Below the pieces are notes generated by a model, which saw nothing but the letters and a program-made list of their open reading frames with translations, did no database searches and had not been told where the DNA came from. Positions 1-6,755 of a stretch of DNA of 7,755 nt are shown here, in pieces. A program made the position numbers and the translations under genes. Source of the stretch: Actinomycetota bacterium (lineage in GTDB: Bacteria; Actinomycetota; Thermoleophilia; UBA2241). The stretch's first letter is position 1. Each line of letters starts with the position of its first letter. The stretch lies in contig JAAYBE010000095.1 of NCBI GenBank assembly GCA_012719015.1, positions 1 through 7,755 of the forward strand, given 5' to 3'.

Positions 1-956
1 ACGACCAGCACGCGCTTGCCCTTCACGGCCGCCGGGTCGTCGACCGTGACCGGCGAGGCGGCCATGATCACCTGGGCGTCGGGGTTGACCGAGCGGACCG
101 CCTCGAGCTCGGCCTCGATGCCGGCGCGGTCGGCGGTGTCGATCTTGTTGAGCACGACGACGTCGGCGAGCCGCAGGTTGACCTCGCCGGGGTAGTAGAC
201 AAGGCCGTCGCCGGGGCGGTGCGGGTCGGCGACGGTGATGTACAGGTCGGTCTTGTAGAAGCTGAAGTCGTTGTTGCCGCCGTCCCAGAGGATGACGTCG
301 GCCTCCTTCTCGGCCTCGCGCAGGATGGCCTCGTAGTCGACGCCGGCGTAGATCACGTTGCCGGCCTTGACGTGCGGCTCGTACTCCTCCATCTCCTCGA
401 TGGTGCACTCGTACCTGGCGAGGTCCTCGACCGTGGCGTAGCGCTGCACACGCTGCTTGACGAGGTCGCCGTACGGCATGGGATGGCGGATGCTGACCAC
501 CTTCTTGCCGGCCTCCCGCAGCAGCACCTGGATCTTGCGCGTGGTCTGGCTCTTCCCCGCTCCGGTGCGGACGGCGCAGACGGCGATCACCGGCTTGGTG
601 CTCTCGACCATCACGTGGTCGGGGCCGAGCAGCCGGAAGTCGGCCCCGAGGGCGTTGGCGAGCGCGGAGCGATGCATCACGTACTCGTACGGCACGTCCG
701 AATAGGCGAACACGACCTGCTCGACCCCGTGCTTCTTGACCAGCTCGGGCATCTCGGACTCGTCCCGGATCGGGATGCCCTCCGGATACAGCCTGCCGGC
801 CAGCTCGGCCGGGTACTTGCGGTCCTCGATGTACGGGATCTGCGTGGCCGTGAACGCCACGACCTCGTACTTCTCGTCCTCGCGGAAGTACGTGTTGAAG
901 TTGTGGAAGTCGCGTCCGGCGGCCCCCATGATCAGCACTCTGGTCCTCTCTGCCAT
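1..956 (-). CDS. cyclic 2,3-diphosphoglycerate synthetase-like P-loop NTPase (3' end outside window)
   Basis: The ATG at 954-956 follows an AGGAG Shine-Dalgarno with 5-nt spacing, and 318 codons are readable before the window ends. The N-terminus (VLIMGAAGRDFHNF, about residues 7-20) is a Rossmann-like start typical of this family. A P-loop, VRTGAGKS, sits at 129-136, followed by QTTRK. A Walker B-like VILWDGGNND lies at 221-230 and a GTPase-type NKID at 270-273. In methanogens, relatives make cyclic 2,3-diphosphoglycerate from 2,3-DPG and ATP in the cytoplasm. Characterised archaeal enzymes are about 460 residues, so roughly 140 residues should lie off the left edge. Bacterial homologues carry this name by similarity, and their substrate is not established to my knowledge. 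The NKxD motif leaves GTP use open. It starts 45 nt after the racemase stop, on the same strand, so the two are probably co-transcribed. Family assignment is firm; the reaction is not. Confidence 0.88.
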   Translation of the reverse strand, partial: MAERTRVLIMGAAGRDFHNFNTYFREDEKYEVVAFTATQIPYIEDRKYPAELAGRLYPEGIPIRDESEMPELVKKHGVEQVVFAYSDVPYEYVMHRSALANALGADFRLLGPDHVMVESTKPVIAVCAVRTGAGKSQTTRKIQVLLREAGKKVVSIRHPMPYGDLVKQRVQRYATVEDLARYECTIEEMEEYEPHVKAGNVIYAGVDYEAILREAEKEADVILWDGGNNDFSFYKTDLYITVADPHRPGDGLVYYPGEVNLRLADVVVLNKIDTADRAGIEAELEAVRSVNPDAQVIMAASPVTVDDPAAVKGKRVLV

Positions 957-1001
957 GCTTACTCCTGTGGTTGCAGGTCCTTCCGCGCCACGATCCTCGT
1001 G

Positions 1002-2072
1002 TCAGGCCGGCGGAGTGAACACCTTGGTGACGTACGGCGACGTGAAGAGCTGCAGCGTCGCCGCGTAGTTGGGGACGAACTCGATCGCCTCGCCGAGCCG
1101 GGGCGGCCGGTCGAGGGCCTCGACGTCGAGGATGAGGTGGTCGCTGGACGCGCCCAGGACCCCGACGCGGGAGTCGACCGGGACGAGGCCCTCGGGCGGC
1201 GCGTCCTGACGGCCGAGGGCGCAGATCGCGCGGCGCCTCTCTCCCCGGTCGACGAAGGTCGGCGAGCTGCCGAAGGCGTCCTGGGCGCTCGTGCCCCGCG
1301 GCAGCGAGGGTTTGACGAGACACTCGACGACCGGCGCGGCGACGGTGAAGGCGTCGGTGTGCAGGCCGAGCGTGGGCTCGCGCGTCAGCACGTCGACGCC
1401 GAGCAGGATGGTCTCGCCGATGCGGAGGTTGTCGACCGCCGCCGGCATGCGTCCCGAGACCACCATGGCGACGGCCCCGGAGTTGCCGCCCGACACGAGC
1501 AGCGGGCGGCCGAGCTGCCGCTCGCTCTGCGCCGCCAGCTCGGCCAGCCGGCCCATGTTGTCCTCGTCGGGCACGATCGCGCCGTAGCAGGTCAGGTTGA
1601 CCCCGATGCCGGCGACGTCGACATGGTCCATCGCGTTGACGCGCTCGAGGAAGGCGGGCAGCGCGGAGGGCATCATCCCCTCGCGCAGGTCGCCGAGGTC
1701 GACCATGGCGACCACGGCGTGCCGGCGTCCCGCCGCCGCGGCGGCGTTCTCGAGCGCGACCACCGTCTCGAGCTCGCTCTGGAGGGAGACGTCGGCGAGC
1801 TGGACCGTCTCGCCGGCCAGGCCCGGAGGCGGCGCGCGCAGCAGCCACACCGGCGCCGTGATGCCGGCGTCCCGCAGGCGCTCGGCGTTCTCCAGTCTCG
1901 ACTCGCCGACCGCCCGGGCGCCACCGGCAAGCATGGCCCGGGCCACCTGCGGCGAGCCGCACGTGACCTTGGTCACGGCCACCACGGAGATGCCGGGCAG
2001 ATGATCGACGACGGTCCGCGCGTTGGCGCGCACCTTGCCCAGGTCGACGGTGACGGTGGCTCTCGCGGGCAC
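1002..2072 (-). CDS. orr: alanine/ornithine racemase family PLP-dependent enzyme
   Basis: This is a 356-residue cytoplasmic fold-type III (alanine racemase N-terminal barrel) enzyme, predicted to interconvert L- and D-forms of an amino acid. Ornithine is the best guess because the sequence resembles the ornithine racemase branch. Visible landmarks are TVDLGKVRANA (8-18), the putative PLP lysine K35 in VAVTKVTCG, GESRLEN (56-62), VDLGDLREG (124-132), GVNLTCYG (157-164), the phosphate-binding-like SGGNSG (194-199) and NLRIGETILLG (215-225). I chose the GTG at 2070-2072 because a G-rich AGGGGGGG Shine-Dalgarno precedes it and the conserved strand begins at once. The reading frame is open 31 codons further upstream, but that stretch overlaps the promoter and looks non-coding. 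In ornithine-fermenting bacteria such an enzyme supplies D-ornithine to the B12-dependent ornithine aminomutase; the GlmL-type gene at the right edge fits this. Substrate specificity (ornithine, alanine, lysine) cannot be read from sequence alone. Confidence 0.9.
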   Translation of the reverse strand: MPARATVTVDLGKVRANARTVVDHLPGISVVAVTKVTCGSPQVARAMLAGGARAVGESRLENAERLRDAGITAPVWLLRAPPPGLAGETVQLADVSLQSELETVVALENAAAAAGRRHAVVAMVDLGDLREGMMPSALPAFLERVNAMDHVDVAGIGVNLTCYGAIVPDEDNMGRLAELAAQSERQLGRPLLVSGGNSGAVAMVVSGRMPAAVDNLRIGETILLGVDVLTREPTLGLHTDAFTVAAPVVECLVKPSLPRGTSAQDAFGSSPTFVDRGERRRAICALGRQDAPPEGLVPVDSRVGVLGASSDHLILDVEALDRPPRLGEAIEFVPNYAATLQLFTSPYVTKVFTPPA

Positions 2073-2081
2073 GACCCCCCC

Positions 2082-2098
2082 TGCATAAGACGTATGCA
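2082..2098 (-). promoter_or_regulatory. candidate operator palindrome TGCATA-N5-TATGCA
   Basis: A perfect 6-bp inverted repeat with a 5-nt spacer lies between the predicted -10 box and the Shine-Dalgarno of the racemase, overlapping the expected transcription start. It is A/T-rich against a very G/C-rich background. Its place suits a repressor site controlling the racemase and the cPGS-like gene. No regulator gene is visible in the window, so the binding protein is unknown. A weak RNA stem in the leader is another reading. Confidence 0.4.
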
Positions 2099-2102
2099 CC
2101 AA

Positions 2103-2130
2103 AGTATATGCCCGACCGCCGCACGCGCAA
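2103..2130 (-). promoter_or_regulatory. candidate sigma-70-type promoter for the racemase operon
   Basis: Read on the minus strand, TTGCGC (2125-2130) is followed by a 16-nt spacer and TATACT (2103-2108). TATACT matches the -10 consensus at five of six positions; TTGCGC matches the -35 consensus at three of six. Transcription would begin around 2095-2098, about 25 nt before the GTG start. This is one of the few A/T-rich spots in the neighbourhood. It is a prediction from motif match only. Confidence 0.5.
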
Positions 2131-2397
2131 GCGTCGGCTTTGGCGGGCGCGTCGACGACGTGCATGCGAATGGCGGCACCCGGCCTCCATACGGGAGGAC
2201 GACACGATCACCGTAGTGGAGCCACCTGCGACTGTCCACAGCGTACTCTCGCCGACTGCCGCCGGCGCTGGGGAGGCACGTCCTCCTCAGCGTCGTGCAC
2301 TCCGCGCCCAGCCCTCCCAGCGCGACCAGCTTCGCAAGCGACTTCGAGACCAATCCGGTGTCCCTGGACTTCGACGACGCGCCGCACCCAGGGATGA
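2131..2397. other. intergenic/degenerate region without a recognisable intact gene
   Basis: Between the racemase promoter and the open sortase frame I recognise no gene. The plus-strand frame from 2217 to 2507 is open (ATG at 2295, TGA at 2505-2507), and near its end it encodes GFRIGVE. This could be the N-terminal part of the broken sortase, but it has no convincing membrane anchor. No tRNA, riboswitch or repeat is seen. Confidence 0.4.
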
Positions 2398-2850
2398 CGG
2401 TCGACCTCGCCCCAGACGCCACCGTGGAACACGGTCGCACGACGGGCTTCCGCATCGGGGTGGAGAGCTCGGGCGACGACGTGGCCCGGCGATGCCCCGA
2501 TCCATGAGGGGGCGGGCAGCGACACCCTGCGCGCCGGCATCTGGCACCAGCCCAACGGAGCCACCCCCGCGACCCGGGGCAACACCGTACTGGCGGGACA
2601 CCGTCTGGAGGGTGCGTTCCTGCTCCTCGGTCGTCTGGACGCGGGCGACGAGATCGTCGTCTTCTGGAAGCGGACACGCCACATCTACGCCGTGACCGAG
2701 GTCAAGACAGCCCTTCCGGACGACGACGCCGTGCTCCGTTGCGGCCGCACGGCGCGCCTCACGCTCTACACCTGTGTCCCGCGCCACTCCGGCGACAAAC
2801 GGGTGGTGGTCGTCGCCGCCCCGGTCGACGGACCGGAGACAGGCCCCTGA
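2398..2850 (+). pseudogene. sortase catalytic domain without an in-frame start (frameshifted or decayed sortase)
   Basis: The frame ending in TGA at 2848-2850 encodes a recognisable sortase core: DAPIHEGAGSDTLRAGIWHQP (from 2491), NTVLAGHR with catalytic His at 2599-2601, LLLGRLDAGDEIVVFW, and LTLYTC with catalytic Cys at 2773-2775. The catalytic Arg is at 2800-2802 (KRVVVVAAP). Sortases are membrane-anchored cysteine transpeptidases that cleave a sorting motif and attach proteins to the cell wall. This frame begins after a TGA at 2395-2397 and has no ATG, GTG or TTG until far inside the domain, so no normal start is available. The sequence GFRIGVE in the other frame, ending at 2465, resembles the strand that should precede DAPIHEG. 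A 28-base excess (2463-2490) would then both separate and frameshift them. The usual N-terminal membrane segment is not seen. Either the gene is broken or the sequence contains an error. The boundaries given are those of the open frame. Confidence 0.75.
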
Positions 2851-2854
2851 TCGT

Positions 2855-2896
2855 CGTCCCGGGGCCGGCCGATGCGACACGGCCGGCCCCGGGACG
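2855..2896 (+). terminator. strong hairpin after the sortase frame
   Basis: A perfect 16-bp G/C-rich stem (2855-2870 with 2881-2896) encloses a 10-nt loop, starting 4 nt after the sortase stop codon. It has no following T-tract, as is common for terminators in high-GC actinobacteria. Its place between convergent genes supports a terminator, possibly acting in both directions. That such a structure remains after the sortase fits recent gene damage or a sequencing error. Confidence 0.7.
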
Positions 2897-2908
2897 CGGC
2901 GTACGGAA

Positions 2909-2944
2909 GGGGCCCCGCCGGACCCGAACGGCCGGCGGGGCCCC
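2909..2944 (-). terminator. strong hairpin after the M14 peptidase gene
   Basis: A perfect 13-bp stem (2909-2921 with 2932-2944) has a 10-nt loop and lies 28 nt beyond the stop codon of the minus-strand peptidase gene. It has no T-tract. With the adjacent hairpin it forms a back-to-back pair in the convergent gap. Confidence 0.7.
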
Positions 2945-2972
2945 GACGTCCCGCATCCTCCTGTCTGCGGTC

Positions 2973-5900
2973 CTACCTGATCAGCTTGAAGGTCACGCTG
3001 CGTCCGGTGGCACCTGCCCCCAGACTGACCGAGACCTTGTACGTGGCGAGCTTCCAGGAGGCTCTGGTCTTGAGGTTGTAGACGTAGAGCTTGCTCGCCT
3101 TCTGGTACTTGACCGCGGCGGCGGCGATCACGACCTTGCCCCCACGTGTCAGCTTGAGGGTCGGTCTCGTCGTCGTCACAGCACCGCCGGCGACGTTCTT
3201 CACCTTGAAGGCCACGCGGATGGTGGCGCCGCGGCGGAAGCGGCGTGGGTCGGCCTTGCGCAGCGGCTTGGCGAACGGACCCACGCTCAGCTTGTCACCG
3301 ACGGTCATGGTGCCGTCCACGTACGTGACGTCGTAGTTGGCGAGCCCGTTCCCGATGGCCGCACTGGGCGTGATGGCGTACGCGCCGGGCAGCGCGCCTG
3401 CCGCGGCACCGCCGCTCGTCAGGACCACCAGGCTCACCCCGTCGCCGGCGACGAGGCCGGCGGCCTCGAACTCGGTCCCCGCGAACGAGAACACCGTCCC
3501 GAACGGTTTGGCCTGGTCGTCGGCCGTGATGGTCAGCGCGGCCGGGGTGACGTCTGCCGTGGCCGTGGCGGTCTGGCCGGTCAGGGCGTACTTGCCGGCG
3601 TCGGCGCCGCTGAGCGAGATGCCCGTGACGGTGACCGTCTTGCCGGTGCCGACATCCTTGCTGTCGAACCGGGCGCTCGCGTAGCCGATCGTCACGTCGT
3701 CGTCCGCGGCGATGTCGTCGCTGGACAGGGTGACGGTCGCCGCCCTGGTGCCGTCGTAGACCTTGTCGTCGGCCGTCGCGGTGACGGTGACCTCCTCTTT
3801 CGCGACGTCGTCGGTGAGGTTCGACCACAGTGCCGACTGCAGGAAGTGCAGCCACTGGCGCTGTCCGTCGGCGCGTGAGAACGCGTTGGTGGCGAAGAAC
3901 ATGTAGCGGCCGCCGAGCGTCGTGTCCCCGTGGATCAGCACGGGACCGCTGTCGGCGCCGGCCGCCCGGTTGTTCCACAGACCGGCCACGAAGCCGTTCT
4001 CCGCACCCCAGGAGGTGATGCTGGCTGGGAAACGCTGATCCACGACCGCGCCCTCAGGGAGGCTCGAGAACCAGACGACGTGCTGCGGCAGGAACAGGGC
4101 GTCGCTGACCGGACGCGAGCCCGTGACGGGGCTCGTCACGTGGCCGACGTTGTCGACGAAGGCGATGCCGCCGTAGGCGTTGCTCTGGGTCCTTGTGAGC
4201 GTGCCCCGCACCAGCGGGCTCGGCGCTCCCGCGAGGAAGCCGGCCGAGGTGACGTTCTGGGTCATGAATCCGCCGCCCCGCTCGAAGAACGCCTCAAGAC
4301 GTTCGCGCGCGAGCGGGTAGTTGGCGGCGTTGGGCCAGGCGGTGAGCGTCGTGTAGATGACGTCGTAGTCCTTCAGCGGGTCCCTGATGTCGGGGTTGTT
4401 CAACCCCTTGGGGCCATCCGAATCCTGCGTCGCGACGTAGTCCCAGTCGGAGTCCGTCACCAGCCTGTGGACCGGCTGCTGCGCGCCCGTCTCGTCGAAG
4501 CCGAACACGGAGTCGAGCACGACCGTGGTCTCCGACTGCGTGGCGGGCACCGCCGTCACCAGGTAGGCGATCCGGGGCGGCCTGGAGACGCAGGTCGTCG
4601 GCGGCATGGCCGCCCCCACGCTGCGCTCGAACCAGACGCCGCCGTCACGACCGGCCGCGTCGAGCAGGTGCTTCGCCCCGGCCGGGAAGATGAGCGAGCC
4701 CGCGGGCATGGTGCCGCCCGAGGCGCTCTCGAAGGGAGCCTCGGCCAGTCGGGCCTCGACGCCCTGTTTGAGCAGACTGCGGATGACCGGGTACTCGTGG
4801 ACGCCCTTGAGCGCGACGCTGTACCACTGGGCCGGCGCGTTCACGCCGCCGCGCACGCCGCCGGAGGCCGGGCTCGGCTCGTCGACCGGCTCCGCGTCCG
4901 GGACGAAGGTGCTGTCGCCCTCGGGCACCTCCACCACGTCGGCGCCCCAGCTCAACCCATGGCTCCAAGCGCCCGGCGAGGCGTAGAGAGTGCGGATGTT
5001 GCTGTTGGAGAGGTCCACCCCGGCGGCGAGGGCGTTCCACGCGATGCCGCGCATCGGCTGGGCCATCCACACCACGTAGGAGCCGGCCGGATACGTGGTG
5101 CCGTCCCACTCGAAGTCCTCGACCGCCTCATTGACCTGTACGCCGTTGTGCAGCAGCCAGTCGACGAGGTTGTTCGCCTCGACTTCACTACGCTGTGGCG
5201 CCCCTCGCGGAATGATGTAGGCGAGCGGGTAGCGCTTTGCGTAGTTCTGCCACCTGTCGGTGAAGAAGCGGCTCGAGAGCACTGGGTCATCGTCGAACGC
5301 GCTGGGGTTGGGCAGCGCGGCGGTGACCCCCCGGACGAAGGTCCCCACATGGTCGCGCAGCATGGCCGCCTTGTGGTCCACCCAGAAGTTGTTCGAGGAG
5401 TAGAAGGCGATGTACTGGGCCTGCTTGGCGACCAGCCTCCCGTGCGCGTTGGTCATCTCGACGGTCGATCCGTCCGGCCCGCCGAGGAGGGCCGAGTAGG
5501 ACTGCCCGTAATAGGGCGGCCAGTCGTCCCAGGTCTGGGCGAGGTTGGGCTGCGGCGGAAGCGCCACAGTGCCGCCCGTCGAGTCGGCCAGTCCATTGGT
5601 CGGGGTGGTGTAAGTGAACTGCGTCGGCGAGATGACCTCGTCGACCATGAAGGTGCCGTTGTATCCGGCCTCCGGCACCCCGGCGATGACGACCATGTAC
5701 TCGGGAGCCAGGATGGTGTCCTCGGCGGTCGTGATCGTCACCGTGGTACCGGTCTGGGTCGCCTCTGCGACCGTGTAGGTGCGGACGTCCGTCCTGCCCA
5801 TCTCGTTCCAGTCACGGATGGGCGAGACGATCGACGCGAGGCCCGGCACCTCGGTGGCCGCGAAGTCGGCGCGGTTCTGCTCGATCCGCTGCACGTTCCA

Positions 5901-6755
5901 GTGATAGAAGGTGGGGTCGACGCCGGGGTTGTGCGGCAGGGTGCAGCCGTCGATGAGCGTCGGGTTGACGTACCCGTGGCCCTCGATGAAGCCCGTCGGC
6001 AGCCAGCGGTGCATGAGGTCCACGGCGATCTGCTGCTCGGGCTGCGACTGCACGAAGAAGTCGCGGTTGGGGTCCATCCCGGTGACGTTGCCGCGCGTCC
6101 CTCTCACGCGTCCGTCGGGGTTGTTGTCCATCAGGACGACGACGATCTCGTTGTCGAGGATCTTGTCGACCACGGGATTCGTGCCGCGCGGCGTGACCGT
6201 CAGGTCGCGGATGACCTGCATGTTGGCGTCGACGGCCTCGTACTCACGACCGTGGATGTGCGACTGGTAGGCGCACATCTTCACGTCGTCGCCGTACGAG
6301 GCGAGGCGCGCCTGCGCCTCGACCGGGTCGCTCAGCATCAAGCTGCGGAGCTCCCGCCAGCGCTCGTAGTCGCGTCTTTGGTTCGGCGTCTCCAGCGCGT
6401 TGATCACGACCTCATAGATGTCGCGGCCGTCGGCCGACTGCCCCAGGACCGAGTAGGTCATGCGGGCGGGGACGCCGGCGGCGGCGGCCTCGGCCTGGAA
6501 CTGCGCCAGCAGGGTCGGCACCGCCGCCCACGGCATCAGCGCCAAGGGATCGCCCTGCATGGTGGCGACAGCCTCCCCCTCGAGCGAGCCCGCAGGCCAC
6601 GCTTCGCCGTACGTCGGTCCGAGCCCGTGCGAGATGGGCTGCGCGTTCCACGGCGGGTCGAGGGCGAACGCCGGGGCGGCCAGCACCAGGGCGAACAGGA
6701 CGACGAGGAGCGGCGCCACGAGCGTGCGCGCTCCCCGTCCTTTCAGGTGTCGCAT
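2973..6755 (-). CDS. secreted multidomain M14-family zinc carboxypeptidase
   Basis: The product is 1260 residues. The ATG at 6753-6755 follows a GGGGGAGA Shine-Dalgarno and begins a clear signal peptide (hydrophobic core about 11-26, AFA cleavage near residue 31). The M14 catalytic signature is present: zinc ligands H168 and E171 (SHIHGRE), zinc ligand H260 (EGHGY), substrate-binding N230/R231 (MDPNRDF) and probable catalytic E433 (STVEMTNA). It should remove C-terminal residues from extracellular peptides. A beta-rich module (about 326-397, with GYNGTFMVDEV) interrupts the catalytic domain between H260 and E433. Residues 727-980 look like the class I amidotransferase/ThuA-like fold often attached to such peptidases. 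Then come a YDG-type repeat (about 987-1072, DDKVYDGT), an MBG-type repeat (1073-1155) and a C-terminal PxKF-like beta domain (1156-1260). No LPXTG motif or C-terminal hydrophobic anchor is seen, so it is released or held non-covalently. The frame is open 66 codons upstream of the chosen start, but that part lacks protein-like character. Exact substrate is unknown. Confidence 0.93.
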   Translation of the reverse strand: MRHLKGRGARTLVAPLLVVLFALVLAAPAFALDPPWNAQPISHGLGPTYGEAWPAGSLEGEAVATMQGDPLALMPWAAVPTLLAQFQAEAAAAGVPARMTYSVLGQSADGRDIYEVVINALETPNQRRDYERWRELRSLMLSDPVEAQARLASYGDDVKMCAYQSHIHGREYEAVDANMQVIRDLTVTPRGTNPVVDKILDNEIVVVLMDNNPDGRVRGTRGNVTGMDPNRDFFVQSQPEQQIAVDLMHRWLPTGFIEGHGYVNPTLIDGCTLPHNPGVDPTFYHWNVQRIEQNRADFAATEVPGLASIVSPIRDWNEMGRTDVRTYTVAEATQTGTTVTITTAEDTILAPEYMVVIAGVPEAGYNGTFMVDEVISPTQFTYTTPTNGLADSTGGTVALPPQPNLAQTWDDWPPYYGQSYSALLGGPDGSTVEMTNAHGRLVAKQAQYIAFYSSNNFWVDHKAAMLRDHVGTFVRGVTAALPNPSAFDDDPVLSSRFFTDRWQNYAKRYPLAYIIPRGAPQRSEVEANNLVDWLLHNGVQVNEAVEDFEWDGTTYPAGSYVVWMAQPMRGIAWNALAAGVDLSNSNIRTLYASPGAWSHGLSWGADVVEVPEGDSTFVPDAEPVDEPSPASGGVRGGVNAPAQWYSVALKGVHEYPVIRSLLKQGVEARLAEAPFESASGGTMPAGSLIFPAGAKHLLDAAGRDGGVWFERSVGAAMPPTTCVSRPPRIAYLVTAVPATQSETTVVLDSVFGFDETGAQQPVHRLVTDSDWDYVATQDSDGPKGLNNPDIRDPLKDYDVIYTTLTAWPNAANYPLARERLEAFFERGGGFMTQNVTSAGFLAGAPSPLVRGTLTRTQSNAYGGIAFVDNVGHVTSPVTGSRPVSDALFLPQHVVWFSSLPEGAVVDQRFPASITSWGAENGFVAGLWNNRAAGADSGPVLIHGDTTLGGRYMFFATNAFSRADGQRQWLHFLQSALWSNLTDDVAKEEVTVTATADDKVYDGTRAATVTLSSDDIAADDDVTIGYASARFDSKDVGTGKTVTVTGISLSGADAGKYALTGQTATATADVTPAALTITADDQAKPFGTVFSFAGTEFEAAGLVAGDGVSLVVLTSGGAAAGALPGAYAITPSAAIGNGLANYDVTYVDGTMTVGDKLSVGPFAKPLRKADPRRFRRGATIRVAFKVKNVAGGAVTTTRPTLKLTRGGKVVIAAAAVKYQKASKLYVYNLKTRASWKLATYKVSVSLGAGATGRSVTFKLIR

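Noticed and set aside
219..2216. 665-codon plus-strand open frame opposite the cPGS-like and racemase genes
   Set aside because: It spans two well-recognised minus-strand genes and the gap between them, and its composition is typical of a reverse-complement frame in high-GC DNA.
2287..2880. 197-codon minus-strand open frame opposite the sortase
   Set aside because: It is antisense to the plus-strand frame that carries the sortase His, Cys and Arg signature, and its own translation shows no domain.
2739..3878. 379-codon plus-strand open frame across the sortase end, hairpins and the peptidase 3' end
   Set aside because: It runs in a different frame from the sortase, reads through both hairpins, and has no recognisable motif.
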